A stretch of DNA of 64,000 nucleotides from Lysobacter silvisoli (GCF_003382365.1 NZ_QTSU01000001.1:992001-1056000); one strand, 5' to 3'; counted from the stretch's first letter, positions 1-9,458 are shown. The notes: generated from the sequence alone by a model not told the origin. A program made the numbers and translations.

Positions 1-731
1 AGGCGGCCGCCGGGGCGCAGCACGCGGCCGGCCTCGACCACGGCCTGGGCCGGGTGCTCGGCGTAGGTCAGCGCATGCATCAGCACCACCAGGTCGAAGC
101 TGCGGTCGGCGAAGGGCAGGGCGTGCATGTCGCCCTCGCGCACTTCCACGTTGTCCAGCCGGCGCAGGCGCTCGGAGGCGGCGGCCACGACCTTGGTGCT
201 GGCGTCCAGGCACAGGTAGCGGCGGCTGTGCGGGGCCAGCAGCTCGGCCAGCACGCCGTCGCCGGAGGCGATGTCGAGCACGTCGCCGGGCTGCAGCAGC
301 GGCACCGCCGAGCGCGCCAGCGCTTCCCAGGTGCGGCCGGGGGAGTAGTGGCGTTCCATGTCGCCGGCCACCGAGTCGGCCCAGTTCTGGTCGGCGGCGC
401 GCATCGACAGCACCCCGGCCACGCGCTCGGCGTCCTGGCGCAGCAGCGGGTCGTCGCTGCCGGTGCTCAGGGTCTGCCACAGCGCGCGTTGGGCCTGGTC
501 CAGCGCGCCCTCGTCGAAACGGTAGTACGCCGACACGCCGGCGCGGCGGTCGCGCACCAGCCCGGCTTCCTTGAGCTTGGACAGATGGGTGGACACGCGC
601 GGCTGGGCCAGCCGGGTGATCGCCGACAGCTCGGCCACGGTCAGCTCCTCGCGCTCCAGCAGGGCGAGCAGGCGCACGCGGGTGGCGTCGGCGAATACCT
701 TGAGTCGGGACGACCAGCCTTCCAGGTCCAT
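1..731 (-). CDS. ArsR-type regulator fused to a SAM-dependent methyltransferase domain (3' end beyond window)
   Basis: Reading leftward from the ATG at 731, the first ~90 residues form a winged-helix ArsR domain (starting MDLEGWSSRLKVFADATRVR, recognition helix around QPRVSTHLSKLKEAG). After a linker, a class I methyltransferase fold follows, with the glycine motif DIASGDGVLAELLAP near residue 155 and the acidic strand LCLDAST. The frame is open to base 1, so the gene is cut by the window edge. ArsR-methyltransferase fusions of this kind in proteobacteria include SahR, which senses S-adenosylhomocysteine and controls methionine-cycle genes; that assignment is inference. A palindrome at 820-837 lies 89 bp upstream. 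The next gene downstream would be off the left edge; metF or another methionine-cycle gene is a testable guess. Confidence 0.85.
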   Translation of the reverse strand, partial: MDLEGWSSRLKVFADATRVRLLALLEREELTVAELSAITRLAQPRVSTHLSKLKEAGLVRDRRAGVSAYYRFDEGALDQAQRALWQTLSTGSDDPLLRQDAERVAGVLSMRAADQNWADSVAGDMERHYSPGRTWEALARSAVPLLQPGDVLDIASGDGVLAELLAPHSRRYLCLDASTKVVAAASERLRRLDNVEVREGDMHALPFADRSFDLVVLMHALTYAEHPAQAVVEAGRVLRPGGR

Positions 732-819
732 AGCGGTTCTTGCGTCGTAAGTTGGGGCGGGGCGCGAGCGGCGCGGGTGGCGAACCGGGATGCGGTGCGC
801 AAACCAGCTTTCATCAACC

Positions 820-837
820 TATCGCGATATAGCGATA
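820..837. promoter_or_regulatory. Perfect inverted repeat, candidate operator of the ArsR-methyltransferase regulator
   Basis: The arms TATCGC and GCGATA flank the 6-bp spacer GATATA. The 315-bp gap 732-1046 between the divergent regulator and acyl-CoA dehydrogenase genes holds this palindrome, a candidate -10 for the right-hand gene, and nothing else I recognise. ArsR dimers usually bind palindromes near their own promoter; ownership here is inferred from position. Confidence 0.5.
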
Positions 838-931
838 AGTGTCCTCCCTGCGCCCCGCAGGGTCAAGTCTCGCGCCGCCTGCGGTATCGGTACCGCGGCC
901 GCCGGAGGTGGGGTTATTCGGCCCGCGCGGC

Positions 932-937
932 TACAAT
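932..937 (+). promoter_or_regulatory. Candidate -10 box for the acyl-CoA dehydrogenase gene
   Basis: TACAAT in the context GCGGCTACAATTCGC, a typical Xanthomonadaceae -10 setting, would start transcription near 944 and give a leader of about 100 nt. No good -35 box is visible 16-18 bp upstream. Confidence 0.4.
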
Positions 938-1046
938 TCGCGGCGCGGCCGTACGGAAGGGCCGCGGCCGGTTCCGCACGCCGCCCCATCGGGCGCGGCG
1001 GACAGCGCGAAAACCGTTCCGAACCCGAACCAGCAGAGGTGGCGAC

Positions 1047-2207
1047 GTGGATTTTGGCTTTACCGAAGAGCAGTTGATGATCCAGGACGTGGCGCGCCGT
1101 ATCGCCCAGGAAAAGATTGCTCCCAGCGCCGAGCACCACGACCAGACCGGCGAGTTCCCGCTCGAGAACATCCGTACCCTGGGCGAGAACGGCCTGATGG
1201 GCATCGAGGTGCCGGCCGAATACGGCGGCGCCGGCATGGACCCGGTGTCCTACGTGCTGGCCATGGTCGAGATCGCCGCCGGCGACGCCGCCCATTCCAC
1301 CATCGTCTCGGTCAACAACTCGCTGTTCTGCAACGGCATCCTCAAGTTCGGCACCGAGGAGCAGAAGCAGCTCTACGTGCGCGCCATCGCCGAGGGCCGT
1401 GAGATCGGCGCCTTCGCCCTGACCGAGCCGCAGTCGGGCTCCGACGCCACGGCCATGCGCTGCAAGGCGGTCAAGCAGGCCGACGGCAGCTTCGTCATCA
1501 ACGGCAAGAAGAGCTGGATCACCTCCGGCCCGGTGGCCAAGTACATCGTGCTGTTCGCGATGACCGACCCGGACAAGGGCGCGCGCGGCATCACCGCCTT
1601 CATGATCGACACCGCCCGCCCGGGCTTCCACCGCGGCAAGACCGAGCCCAAGCTCGGCATCCGCGCCTCGGCCACCTGCGAGATCGAGTTCGCCGACTAC
1701 GTCGCCCGCCCCGAGGACGTGCTGGGCGAGGAAGGCCACGGCTTCAAGATCGCCATGGGCGTGCTCGACGCCGGCCGCATCGGCATCGCCAGCCAGGCCA
1801 TCGGCATCGCCCGCGCCGCCTACGAGAAGACCCTGGAATACGTGCGCGAGCGCAAGGCCTTCGGCCAGCCCATCGGCGCGTTCCAGATGACCCAGGCCAA
1901 GATCGCCGACATGAAGTGCAAGCTCGACGCGGCCCTGCTGCTGACCTTGCGCGCGGCCTGGCAGAAGGGTCAGGCCGACAAGAACGGCGGCCGTTTCAGC
2001 AACGAGGCCGCGATCGCCAAGCTCACCGCCTCGGAAGCGGCGATGTGGATCGCCCACCAGGCCGTGCAGATCCATGGCGGCATGGGCTATTCCAAGGAAA
2101 TGCCGCTGGAGCGCTATTTCCGCGACGCCAAGATCACCGAAATCTACGAAGGCACCAGCGAGATCCAGCGCCTGGTGATCGCGCGCAACGAAACCGGCCT
2201 GCGCTGA
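1047..2207 (+). CDS. Acyl-CoA dehydrogenase (short/branched-chain type)
   Basis: 386 aa, the usual length for a short- or branched-chain acyl-CoA dehydrogenase, a tetrameric FAD enzyme that makes the alpha,beta double bond and passes electrons to ETF. The family signature FALTEPQSGSDA lies near residue 125, the FAD/dimer segment RKAFGQPIGAFQ near 270, and the C-terminal block HGGMGYSKEMPLERYFRDA precedes the catalytic base Glu368 in IYEGTSEIQ. The start is the GTG at 1047, behind AGAGGTGG; the frame is open upstream, but homology begins at DFGFTEEQ. It is followed after 212 bp by the glutamate dehydrogenase gene. Substrate chain length cannot be read from sequence; short branched chains (amino acid breakdown) are likely. 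Confidence 0.93.
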   Translation: MDFGFTEEQLMIQDVARRIAQEKIAPSAEHHDQTGEFPLENIRTLGENGLMGIEVPAEYGGAGMDPVSYVLAMVEIAAGDAAHSTIVSVNNSLFCNGILKFGTEEQKQLYVRAIAEGREIGAFALTEPQSGSDATAMRCKAVKQADGSFVINGKKSWITSGPVAKYIVLFAMTDPDKGARGITAFMIDTARPGFHRGKTEPKLGIRASATCEIEFADYVARPEDVLGEEGHGFKIAMGVLDAGRIGIASQAIGIARAAYEKTLEYVRERKAFGQPIGAFQMTQAKIADMKCKLDAALLLTLRAAWQKGQADKNGGRFSNEAAIAKLTASEAAMWIAHQAVQIHGGMGYSKEMPLERYFRDAKITEIYEGTSEIQRLVIARNETGLR

Positions 2208-2419
2208 CCGCCACGACATGAAGCGCACGGGCTCGTACCGAGTCACCGCCTCACCTGGGGACCGCGGCCGCGGTCTCCGGGTTGCAAAGACCGCAAAACG
2301 CGACGTGGGCCGCAGCGCCCGCGGGCGCCACGCCTCGCTCCACGTCGCCGCACCGAACTGAATCTTCACGGCCCGCGCGCAAGCGTGGGCCTCATTCCAT
2401 CGGACCTACGAAAGTTCCC

Positions 2420-5400
2420 ATGAGCAGCAAACCCAAAGCCGCGAAACCGACCGTCCAGGCCACCCAGAAACCGGCTGCCAAGCCGGCGTCCGCGAAGTCC
2501 GCCGGCAAGCGTGCCGCCAAGACCGACGCGGTGTCCCTGGACCCGATCATCGAAGCGATGCGCAAGCGCCTGCCCAAGACGCGCCATGCCGAGGCCGAGG
2601 CTTTCGCCCAGGCCTTCTACCGCCGCATGAGCGGCGACGAGCTGCCCCAGCACAGCGCCGACGGCTGGGCCGCGCTGGCCAGCGACTTCCTCGAGTTCGC
2701 GCGTTCGCGCAAGACCGGCAAGGCGCTGGTGCGCCTGTTCAACCCCACCATCAAGACCCACGGTTGGGAATCGGCGCACACCGTGCTGCAGATCGCCAAC
2801 GACGACATGCCGTTCCTGGTCGATTCGGTGACCATGACCCTGGCCGAGCACGGCGTGGGCGTGCACGTGCTGGGCCACCCGGTGGTGACCTTCCGCCGCG
2901 ACAAGGCCGGCAAGATCGTGGCCGTGGGCGAGGGCGTGGCCGAGTCGCTGATGCACCTGGAAATCGACCGCCAGCCGGCCGAAGCCATGCCCAAGATCCA
3001 GCGCGCCCTGGAGGCGGTGCTGGAGAACGTGCGTGCGATCGTGCGCGACTGGGCGCAGATGCGCGACAAGATGGGCGACGTGGCCGATGCGCTGGGCGCG
3101 CGCAAGCTGCCGGTCGGCGACGAAGGCCGGCGCGAGGCGCAGGAATTCCTGCGCTGGGCCGCCGACAACCATTTCACCTTCCTGGGCTACCGCGAGTACG
3201 AAGTGGTCAAGCAGGGCGGCCAGGAAGTGCTGCGCGCCGTGGCCGGCACCGGCCTGGGCCTGCTGCGCGGCCAGGACACCGGCAAGCCGCGTCCGCTGAC
3301 CTCGCTGGCGGCGCACTACATGCCGCAGTCGGGTTCGGTCGACGCGCTGATCCTGACCAAGACCAACGCCCGCTCCACCGTGCACCGCCCGGGCTACATG
3401 GACTACATCGGCGTGCTCAGCTTCGACGCCGAGGGCAAGCCGGTGCGCGAGGAGCGCTTCATCGGCCTGTACACCTCCAGCGCCTACAACCGCCGCCCCT
3501 GGGACATCCCGCTGGTGCGCCAGCGCCACGCCTACGTGATGGACAAGTCCGGCCTGAGCCCGGACAGCCACAGCGGCAAGGCGCTGCGCCACATCCTGGA
3601 AACCCTGCCGCGCGACGAGCTGTTCCAGTCCGGCGAGGACGAACTGCTGCGCACCGCCTCGGGCATCCTCGGCCTGCAGGAGCGCGTGCGCAGCAAGCTG
3701 TTCCTGCGCCGCGACCGCTACGGCCGCTTCTTTTCCGGCCTGGTCTACATTCCGCGCGACCGCTTCAACACCGACGTGCGCCTGCGCATCGAGGCCATGC
3801 TCAAGCGCATGCTGCACGGCGAGCAGGTCGACACCACCGTGGTCATCGGCGAGTCGCCGCTGGCGCAGCTGCACCTGATCGTGCGGCCCAAGTCGGGCGA
3901 GGCGATCCAGGTCGACAACGCCGCGATCGAGGCCGAGCTGGCGCAGATCGTGCGCGACCGCCGCGACGAGTTGCGCGAGGCCCTGGTGGCGCGCCATGGC
4001 GAGCAGCAGGGCCTGGCCCTGGTCAACCGCTTCGGCCGTGCGCTGCCGGCCGGCTATGTCGAAGAGGTGTCGGCCGCGGTCGCCGCCAACGACGTCGAGC
4101 ACCTGGCCGCGCTGACCGGTCCGGACGACCTGCGCCTGAACCTGCGCCGCATCGGCAGCGGCGAGGGTGGCCTGCGCTTCAAGTTCTACCGCATGCACGA
4201 CGACATTCCGCTGTCGGACGCGCTGCCGATGATGGAGAACATGGGCCTGCGGGTGATCTCCGAACACCCCTACCGCCTGACCGCCGGCGACACGCCGATG
4301 TACATCCAGGACTTCGAGGTCGAGACCGTCGGCGCCGAAGTCGACGTCAGCCGCCTGGACGAGACCTTCGAGGACGCGTTCGCGCAGATCTGGCGCGGCA
4401 ACGCCGAGAACGACGGCTTCAATCGCCTGATCCTGGCCGCCAACCTGTCCTGGCGCCAGGTCGCGATGCTGCGCGCCTACTGCAAGTACCTGCTGCAGGT
4501 CGGCGTGCCGTTCTCGCAGAGCTACGTGGAAGAAACCTTCTTCCGCTATCCGCTGCTGGCGCGTCTGCTGGTGGAGCTGTTCGAAGCCCGCTTCGACCCC
4601 TGCACCGGCAAGGAGAGCAAGGCCGAGATCAAGTCCGGCATCGAGCGCTTCACCCAGCAACTGCAGGCGCTGGCCGGCGGCGACGAGGCCGTGCTCGCCG
4701 CGCTGCAGCCGGTGATCGACGCCCGCAACGGCAAGCGCGAGCAGCAGATCGACACCACCCGCAGCACCCTCAAGGGCCTGCTGGACCGCGTCTCCAGCCT
4801 GGACGAGGACCGCATCCTGCGCAGCTTCATCGGCGCGATCGACGCCACCCTGCGCACCAGCTATTACCAGCGTTCCGCCGAAGGCAGCGAGCGCGGCTAC
4901 GTCAGCTACAAGTTCGACTCGGCCCTGGTGCCGGACCTGCCCAAGCCCAAGCCCTACCGCGAGATCTTCGTCTACGGCCCGCGCGTGGAAGGCGTGCACC
5001 TGCGCTTCGGCCCGGTCGCGCGCGGCGGCCTGCGCTGGTCGGACCGCCGCGAGGACTTCCGCACCGAGGTGCTGGGCCTGGTCAAGGCGCAGATGGTGAA
5101 GAACACGGTGATCGTGCCGGTCGGCTCCAAGGGCGGCTTCTTCGCCAAGCGTCCGCCGGCGGGCGGCGACCGAGATGCCGTGCTGGCCGAGGGCATCGCC
5201 TGCTACAAGATGTTCATCAACGGCCTGCTCGACATCACCGACAACATCGTCGACGGCAAGATCGTGCCGCCGCTGGACGTGGTGCGCCACGACGGCGACG
5301 ACCCCTACCTGGTGGTGGCCGCCGACAAGGGCACCGCGACCTTCTCCGACATCGCCAACGGCATCGCCGCCGAGCACAAGTTCTGGCTCGACGACGCCTT

Positions 5401-7417
5401 CGCCTCCGGCGGCTCGGTCGGTTACGACCACAAGGGCATGGGCATCACCGCCAAGGGCGCCTGGGAGTCGGTCAAGCGCCACTTCCGCGCGCTGGGCCGC
5501 GACAGCCAGACCCAGGACTTCACCGCGGTCGGCATCGGCGACATGTCCGGCGACGTGTTCGGCAACGGCATGCTGCTGAGCAGGCACATCCGCCTGATCG
5601 CGGCGTTCGACCACCGCCACATCTTCCTGGACCCGAACCCGGACGCGGCCAAGACGTTCAAGGAACGCGAGCGCATGTTCAAGCTGCCGCGCTCGAGCTG
5701 GGACGATTACGACCGCAAGCTGATCAGCAAGGGCGGCGGCATCTACCCGCGTTCGGCCAAGTCGATCCCGCTGTCGCCGGAGATCAAGGCCGCGCTGGGC
5801 ATCGACGGCGCGGCCACGGCGATGAGCCCGGCCGAGCTGATGAGCGCGATCCTGAAGTCGCCCGTGGACCTGCTGTGGAACGGCGGCATCGGCACCTACG
5901 TCAAGGCCAGCAGCGAGTCCAACAGCGACGTCGGCGACCGCGCCAACAACGCCCTGCGCGTGAACGGCAGCGAGCTGCGCTGCAAGATGGTGGGCGAGGG
6001 CGGCAACCTGGGCCTGACCCAGCTGGGCCGCATCGAGGCCGCGCTGCACGGCGTGCTGCTCAACACCGACTTCATCGACAACTCCGCCGGCGTGGACACC
6101 TCCGACCACGAGGTGAACATCAAGATCCTGCTCAACGGCCAGGTCCAGACCAGGAAGCTGACCCTGCCCGAGCGCAACAAGCTGCTGGCCTCGATGACCG
6201 ACGAGGTCGCGGCGCTGGTGCTCAACGACAACTACCGCCAGAACCAGGCGATCAGCCTGATGGAGCGGATGAGCCGCTCGCGCCTGGGTTCCAAGCAGCA
6301 CTTCATCCGCACCCTGGAATCGCAGGGCCTGCTCGACCGCCAGATCGAGTTCCTGCCGTCGGATGCCGAGATCGCCGAGCGCAAGGCGCGCGGCCTGGGC
6401 CTGACCCGTCCGGAACTGTCGGTGCTGCTGTCCTACTCCAAGCTGGTCGCGTTCCAGCAGCTGCTGGAATCGGACGTGCCCGAAGACCCGTACCTGTCCA
6501 AGGAACTGGTGCGCTACTTCCCCGAGCCGCTGCAGAAGAAGTACGCCAAGGCGATGGAGAACCACCGCCTGAAGCGCGAGATCATCGCCACCGCGGTCAC
6601 CAACTCCACCATCAACCGGATGGGCGCGACCTTCCTGCTGCGCATGCAGGAAGACAGCGGCCGCACTCCGGGCGAGGTCGCCAAGGCCTTCACCATCACC
6701 CGCGAAACGCTGGATGCGCGCGAGCTGTGGGCGCAGATCGACGCGCTAGACGGCAAGGTCGCCGAGGCGGTGCAGATCGACGCCCTGCAGGTGATCTGGA
6801 ACCTGCAGCGCTCCTTCACCCGCTGGCTGCTGTCGCGCCCCGGCGCGATCCCCGACATCGCCACCGCGGTGGCGCGCTACCACGACGGCTTCAAGGACAT
6901 CCGCGCCGGCAAGGGCATCCTCGGCGACGGCGAGCGGCCGGCCTACGAGGCCAGCCTCAAGGATTGGCTGGCCAAGGGCGTGCCGGCGGCGCTGGCCGAC
7001 CAGCTGGCGGCGCTGCCGTACCTGGAGCCCAGTTGCGACGTGATCGAGGTCGCGCGCGAGCGCAAGCTCAAGCCGGCCGACGTGGCCAAGGTCCACTTCC
7101 GCCTGGGCGAGGCGCTGCGCCTGCCTTGGCTGCAGGAGCAGATCGACGCCCTGGTGGTGGACGGCCGCTGGCACGCGGTCGCGCGCGGCGTGCTGCGCGA
7201 GGAACTGGCGACCCAGCAGCGCGTGCTGGTGGGCCAGGTCCTGTCGATGCCGGGCGCCAACGCCGAAGCCAAGGTCAAGCACTGGCTGGAGCGCGACGAT
7301 CAGTCGCTGCGTTTCACCCTGGCCATGCTCAACGAACTGGCCGCGCAGAAGAGCCTGGACTACCCGACCGCCTCGGTCGCGGTGCAGCGTCTGTCGCAGC
7401 TGGCGTCGCGCGGCTGA
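2420..7417 (+). CDS. NAD-specific glutamate dehydrogenase, large (GDH-180) type
   Basis: 1665 aa. This large homo-oligomeric class oxidatively deaminates glutamate to 2-oxoglutarate and ammonia with NAD, a catabolic role. The first ~45 residues are a Lys/Ala/Pro-rich low-complexity tail; ACT-like regulatory regions occupy roughly residues 150-700. The catalytic dehydrogenase domain follows, with GGLRWSDRREDFRTEVLGL and the lysine segment VPVGSKGGFFAKRP near residue 900, then the nucleotide-binding region with VGEGGNLGLTQ and NTDFIDNSAGVDTSDHE near 1190-1240. ATG 2420 was chosen because upstream codons are Arg/Pro-rich and non-conserved. It is followed by a strong hairpin at 7424. It would feed 2-oxoglutarate from amino-acid breakdown, fitting the neighbouring acyl-CoA dehydrogenase. 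Confidence 0.96.
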   Translation: MSSKPKAAKPTVQATQKPAAKPASAKSAGKRAAKTDAVSLDPIIEAMRKRLPKTRHAEAEAFAQAFYRRMSGDELPQHSADGWAALASDFLEFARSRKTGKALVRLFNPTIKTHGWESAHTVLQIANDDMPFLVDSVTMTLAEHGVGVHVLGHPVVTFRRDKAGKIVAVGEGVAESLMHLEIDRQPAEAMPKIQRALEAVLENVRAIVRDWAQMRDKMGDVADALGARKLPVGDEGRREAQEFLRWAADNHFTFLGYREYEVVKQGGQEVLRAVAGTGLGLLRGQDTGKPRPLTSLAAHYMPQSGSVDALILTKTNARSTVHRPGYMDYIGVLSFDAEGKPVREERFIGLYTSSAYNRRPWDIPLVRQRHAYVMDKSGLSPDSHSGKALRHILETLPRDELFQSGEDELLRTASGILGLQERVRSKLFLRRDRYGRFFSGLVYIPRDRFNTDVRLRIEAMLKRMLHGEQVDTTVVIGESPLAQLHLIVRPKSGEAIQVDNAAIEAELAQIVRDRRDELREALVARHGEQQGLALVNRFGRALPAGYVEEVSAAVAANDVEHLAALTGPDDLRLNLRRIGSGEGGLRFKFYRMHDDIPLSDALPMMENMGLRVISEHPYRLTAGDTPMYIQDFEVETVGAEVDVSRLDETFEDAFAQIWRGNAENDGFNRLILAANLSWRQVAMLRAYCKYLLQVGVPFSQSYVEETFFRYPLLARLLVELFEARFDPCTGKESKAEIKSGIERFTQQLQALAGGDEAVLAALQPVIDARNGKREQQIDTTRSTLKGLLDRVSSLDEDRILRSFIGAIDATLRTSYYQRSAEGSERGYVSYKFDSALVPDLPKPKPYREIFVYGPRVEGVHLRFGPVARGGLRWSDRREDFRTEVLGLVKAQMVKNTVIVPVGSKGGFFAKRPPAGGDRDAVLAEGIACYKMFINGLLDITDNIVDGKIVPPLDVVRHDGDDPYLVVAADKGTATFSDIANGIAAEHKFWLDDAFASGGSVGYDHKGMGITAKGAWESVKRHFRALGRDSQTQDFTAVGIGDMSGDVFGNGMLLSRHIRLIAAFDHRHIFLDPNPDAAKTFKERERMFKLPRSSWDDYDRKLISKGGGIYPRSAKSIPLSPEIKAALGIDGAATAMSPAELMSAILKSPVDLLWNGGIGTYVKASSESNSDVGDRANNALRVNGSELRCKMVGEGGNLGLTQLGRIEAALHGVLLNTDFIDNSAGVDTSDHEVNIKILLNGQVQTRKLTLPERNKLLASMTDEVAALVLNDNYRQNQAISLMERMSRSRLGSKQHFIRTLESQGLLDRQIEFLPSDAEIAERKARGLGLTRPELSVLLSYSKLVAFQQLLESDVPEDPYLSKELVRYFPEPLQKKYAKAMENHRLKREIIATAVTNSTINRMGATFLLRMQEDSGRTPGEVAKAFTITRETLDARELWAQIDALDGKVAEAVQIDALQVIWNLQRSFTRWLLSRPGAIPDIATAVARYHDGFKDIRAGKGILGDGERPAYEASLKDWLAKGVPAALADQLAALPYLEPSCDVIEVARERKLKPADVAKVHFRLGEALRLPWLQEQIDALVVDGRWHAVARGVLREELATQQRVLVGQVLSMPGANAEAKVKHWLERDDQSLRFTLAMLNELAAQKSLDYPTASVAVQRLSQLASRG

Positions 7418-7423
7418 TCGCCC

Positions 7424-7461
7424 GCGCCCCTTCCCGTACGCGGGAAGGGGCGCATTGCTTT
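7424..7461 (+). terminator. Rho-independent terminator after the glutamate dehydrogenase gene
   Basis: A perfect 13-bp stem (7424-7436 pairing with 7441-7453, core CCCCTTCCCG) with loop TACG, followed by ATTGCTTT. It starts 7 bases after the stop codon. Confidence 0.75.
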
Positions 7462-7470
7462 ACCTGCCTT

Positions 7471-7547
7471 GGGGTAGGAGCGGCATGAGCCGCGACCGCG
7501 TAGCCGCCGAAGCGACGCGGGTCGCGGCTCACGCCGCTCCTACCCCA
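7471..7547. repeat. Inverted pair of GTAG-type REP palindromes
   Basis: Unit one (7474-7496) begins GTAGGAGCGGCATGAGCC; unit two (7521-7543) is the same sequence on the opposite strand, ending CGCCGCTCCTAC. Each unit is itself an imperfect palindrome behind a GTAG tetranucleotide, and the two could fold into one long hairpin. This matches the GTAG-headed REPs of Stenotrophomonas and relatives, whose spread is attributed to RAYT transposases. Other copies lie at 8422, 10108-10239 and 51319-51388. Confidence 0.8.
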
Positions 7548-7633
7548 AAGCGTTTGCGTCTGCGCAAGCGCCCGTCATCCGCAACGCACTGGCCTCGGGT
7601 TATGCTGGTCTCGCCATCCGCCAGGACTCGCCG

Positions 7634-8404
7634 ATGACAGCCACGCCCCGCATCGCCTTCCTCGCCAGCCCCGTCGACGACGCGCAGCGCGCGCTCGCCG
7701 AGTTGACCGCGCGCCACGGCCAGCACTCGCCCGAGGACGCGGACGTGGTGGTGGCACTGGGCGGCGACGGTTTCATGCTGCAGACCCTGCACCGCCACGG
7801 CAGCCTGGGTAAACCGGTGTACGGCATGAAGCTGGGCACGGTGGGCTTCCTGATGAACCAGCACGGCGACGGCCTGCTCGAACGCCTGGCCGCGGCCGAA
7901 CCGGCAGTGCTGCGGCCGCTGGAAATGGTCGCCCAGACCGAGTCCGGCGCCACCGTGGGCTCGCTGGCCTACAACGAGGTCTCGTTGCTGCGCCAGACCC
8001 GTCAGGCCGCGCACCTGCGCATCGATCTCAACGGCCAGACCCGGCTGGACGAGCTGATCTGCGACGGCGTGCTGGTCGCCACGCCGGCCGGCAGCACCGC
8101 CTACAACTTCTCCGCCCACGGCCCGATCCTGCCGCTGGGCTCGTCGGTGATCGCGCTGACCCCGATCGCCGCGTTCCGCCCGCGGCGCTGGCGCGGCGCG
8201 CTGCTCAAGGCCGACACCGAAGTGCGCTTCCGCGTGCTCGACCCGTACAAGCGCCCGGTCAGCGCCACCGCCGATTCGCACGAGGTGCGCGACGTGGTCG
8301 AGGTGACCATCCGCGAATCGCGCGACCGCACCGTGACCCTGCTGTTCGACCCGGAGCACAACCTGGAAGAACGCATGCTGATCGAGCAGTTCACCAGCGG
8401 CTGA
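7634..8404 (+). CDS. nadK: NAD kinase
   Basis: 256 aa; phosphorylates NAD to NADP with ATP or polyphosphate in the cytosol. The GGDG motif is at residues 43-46 ([11 protein letters not shown]), the substrate segment [10 protein letters not shown] follows near residue 75, and the conserved [17 protein letters not shown] lies near 150. The N-terminus is short, as is usual for gammaproteobacterial short NAD kinases. A -10-like TATGCT at 7601-7606 is 28 bp upstream of the ATG. It stands alone between a REP pair and a single REP. The identification is secure on motifs. Confidence 0.95.
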   Translation: MTATPRIAFLASPVDDAQRALAELTARHGQHSPEDADVVVALGGDGFMLQTLHRHGSLGKPVYGMKLGTVGFLMNQHGDGLLERLAAAEPAVLRPLEMVAQTESGATVGSLAYNEVSLLRQTRQAAHLRIDLNGQTRLDELICDGVLVATPAGSTAYNFSAHGPILPLGSSVIALTPIAAFRPRRWRGALLKADTEVRFRVLDPYKRPVSATADSHEVRDVVEVTIRESRDRTVTLLFDPEHNLEERMLIEQFTSG

Positions 8405-8421
8405 TCGCGCTTTGCTTTGGG

Positions 8422-8445
8422 GTAGGAGCGGCGTGAGCCGCGACC
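8422..8445 (+). repeat. Single GTAG-type REP palindrome
   Basis: One unit beginning GTAGGAGCGGCGTGAGCC lies between nadK and the 5'-nucleotidase gene. It is the only unpaired copy in the window. Confidence 0.75.
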
Positions 8446-8534
8446 GCCATCCCTCAATCGAGGCCCATGCGTCGTCAACGGCTCGGCCAGCCGGGCACTT
8501 CCGCGCGTCGCAAGCGCTGAGACCCGGCCCGAGG

Positions 8535-8540
8535 CACAAT
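8535..8540 (+). promoter_or_regulatory. Candidate -10 box giving a leaderless transcript
   Basis: CACAAT ends 6 bp before the ATG at 8547, so transcription would start at or next to the start codon. There is no Shine-Dalgarno sequence in the gap. The same arrangement occurs upstream of cmk and of the TetR gene at 35436. Confidence 0.4.
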
Positions 8541-8546
8541 AGCCCC

Positions 8547-9452
8547 ATGCCCGACCGCGATGCCGACCCCCTGATCGTAGCGATCTCCTCGCGAACCCTG
8601 TTCGACATGGAGGAGAGCCACGCGCTGTTCGAGCGCGAGGGGCTGGATGCCTACGCCAACTTCCAGCGCGACCACGAGGACGACCTGCTCGCGCCCGGCA
8701 TCGCCTTCCCGCTGGTGCGCAAGCTGCTGGCGCTGAACGAGGGCGCGCCGCCGGAGGCGCCGCGGGTGGAGGTGATCCTGATTTCGCGCAACTCCGCCGA
8801 CAGCGGCCTGCGCATCTTCAATTCCATCGCCCACCACGGCCTGTCGATCAAGCGCGCGGCCTTCAGCAACGGCGCGCCGCCGTTCCCCTACATCAAGCCC
8901 TTCGGCGCCGACCTGTTCCTGTCGGCCAATGCCGAGGACGTGCGCAACGCGCTGGCCGCCGGCGTGGCCGCGGCGACGCTGTGGCCGTCCAAGGCGCCGC
9001 AGCAGCGCCACGACCAGCTGCGCATCGCCTTCGACGGCGACGCGGTGATCTTCGACGACGAAGGCGAGCGGGTCTCGCGCGAGGGCGGCCTGGCCGCCTT
9101 CGCCAAGCACGAGCGCGACCACGCCGGCGAGCCGCTGTCGGGTGGCCCGTTCCGCGGCTTCCTGGACGCGCTGCACCGCTTGCAGGCCGCGTTCCCCACC
9201 GGCCAGACCGCCCCGATCCGCACCGCGCTGGTGACCGCGCGTTCGGTGCCCGCGCACGAGCGCGTGATCCGCACCTTGCGCGAGTGGGGCATCCGCCTGG
9301 ACGAGGCGCTATTCCTGGGCGGCCGCGCCAAGGGCCCGTTCCTGGAGGCCTTCGGCGCCGACATCTTCTTCGACGACTCCGAGCACAATATCGTCTCGGC
9401 GCGCGACCATGTCGCTGCTGGCCACGTGCCGCACGGCGTGGCGAATCGTTGA
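8547..9452 (+). CDS. Cytosolic 5'-nucleotidase (PF06189 type)
   Basis: 301 aa. This family, related to animal cytosolic 5'-nucleotidase I, dephosphorylates nucleoside monophosphates. N-terminal SSRTLFDMEESHALFEREG and ISRNSADSGLRIFNSI are family-typical. The HAD-like catalytic part carries AFDGDAVIFDDEGE (DxD motif), ALVTARS and the distal acidic motif FFDDSEHN. The ATG at 8547 fits the conserved N-terminus; an in-frame ATG 135 bp upstream would only add low-complexity sequence. It converges on the DUF2939 gene with 6 bp between the stops. The nucleotide preferred is not evident from sequence. Confidence 0.85.
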   Translation: MPDRDADPLIVAISSRTLFDMEESHALFEREGLDAYANFQRDHEDDLLAPGIAFPLVRKLLALNEGAPPEAPRVEVILISRNSADSGLRIFNSIAHHGLSIKRAAFSNGAPPFPYIKPFGADLFLSANAEDVRNALAAGVAAATLWPSKAPQQRHDQLRIAFDGDAVIFDDEGERVSREGGLAAFAKHERDHAGEPLSGGPFRGFLDALHRLQAAFPTGQTAPIRTALVTARSVPAHERVIRTLREWGIRLDEALFLGGRAKGPFLEAFGADIFFDDSEHNIVSARDHVAAGHVPHGVANR

Positions 9453-9458
9453 GCGGTT

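Noticed and set aside
2250-2263. The shared 13-mer TCACCTGGGGACC near 2251 and 42418
   Set aside because: It has no symmetry or consistent position relative to genes; treated as coincidence.
2260-2275. A 16-bp perfect palindrome GACCGCGGCCGCGGTC after the acyl-CoA dehydrogenase gene
   Set aside because: There is no loop and no T run, so it is unlikely to be a terminator, and I see no linked regulator; probably chance in GC-rich DNA.
2366-6565. A 1399-codon open frame on the minus strand
   Set aside because: It is antisense to the glutamate dehydrogenase gene, is His/Leu/Arg-rich low complexity, and matches no family; high GC leaves such frames open by chance.
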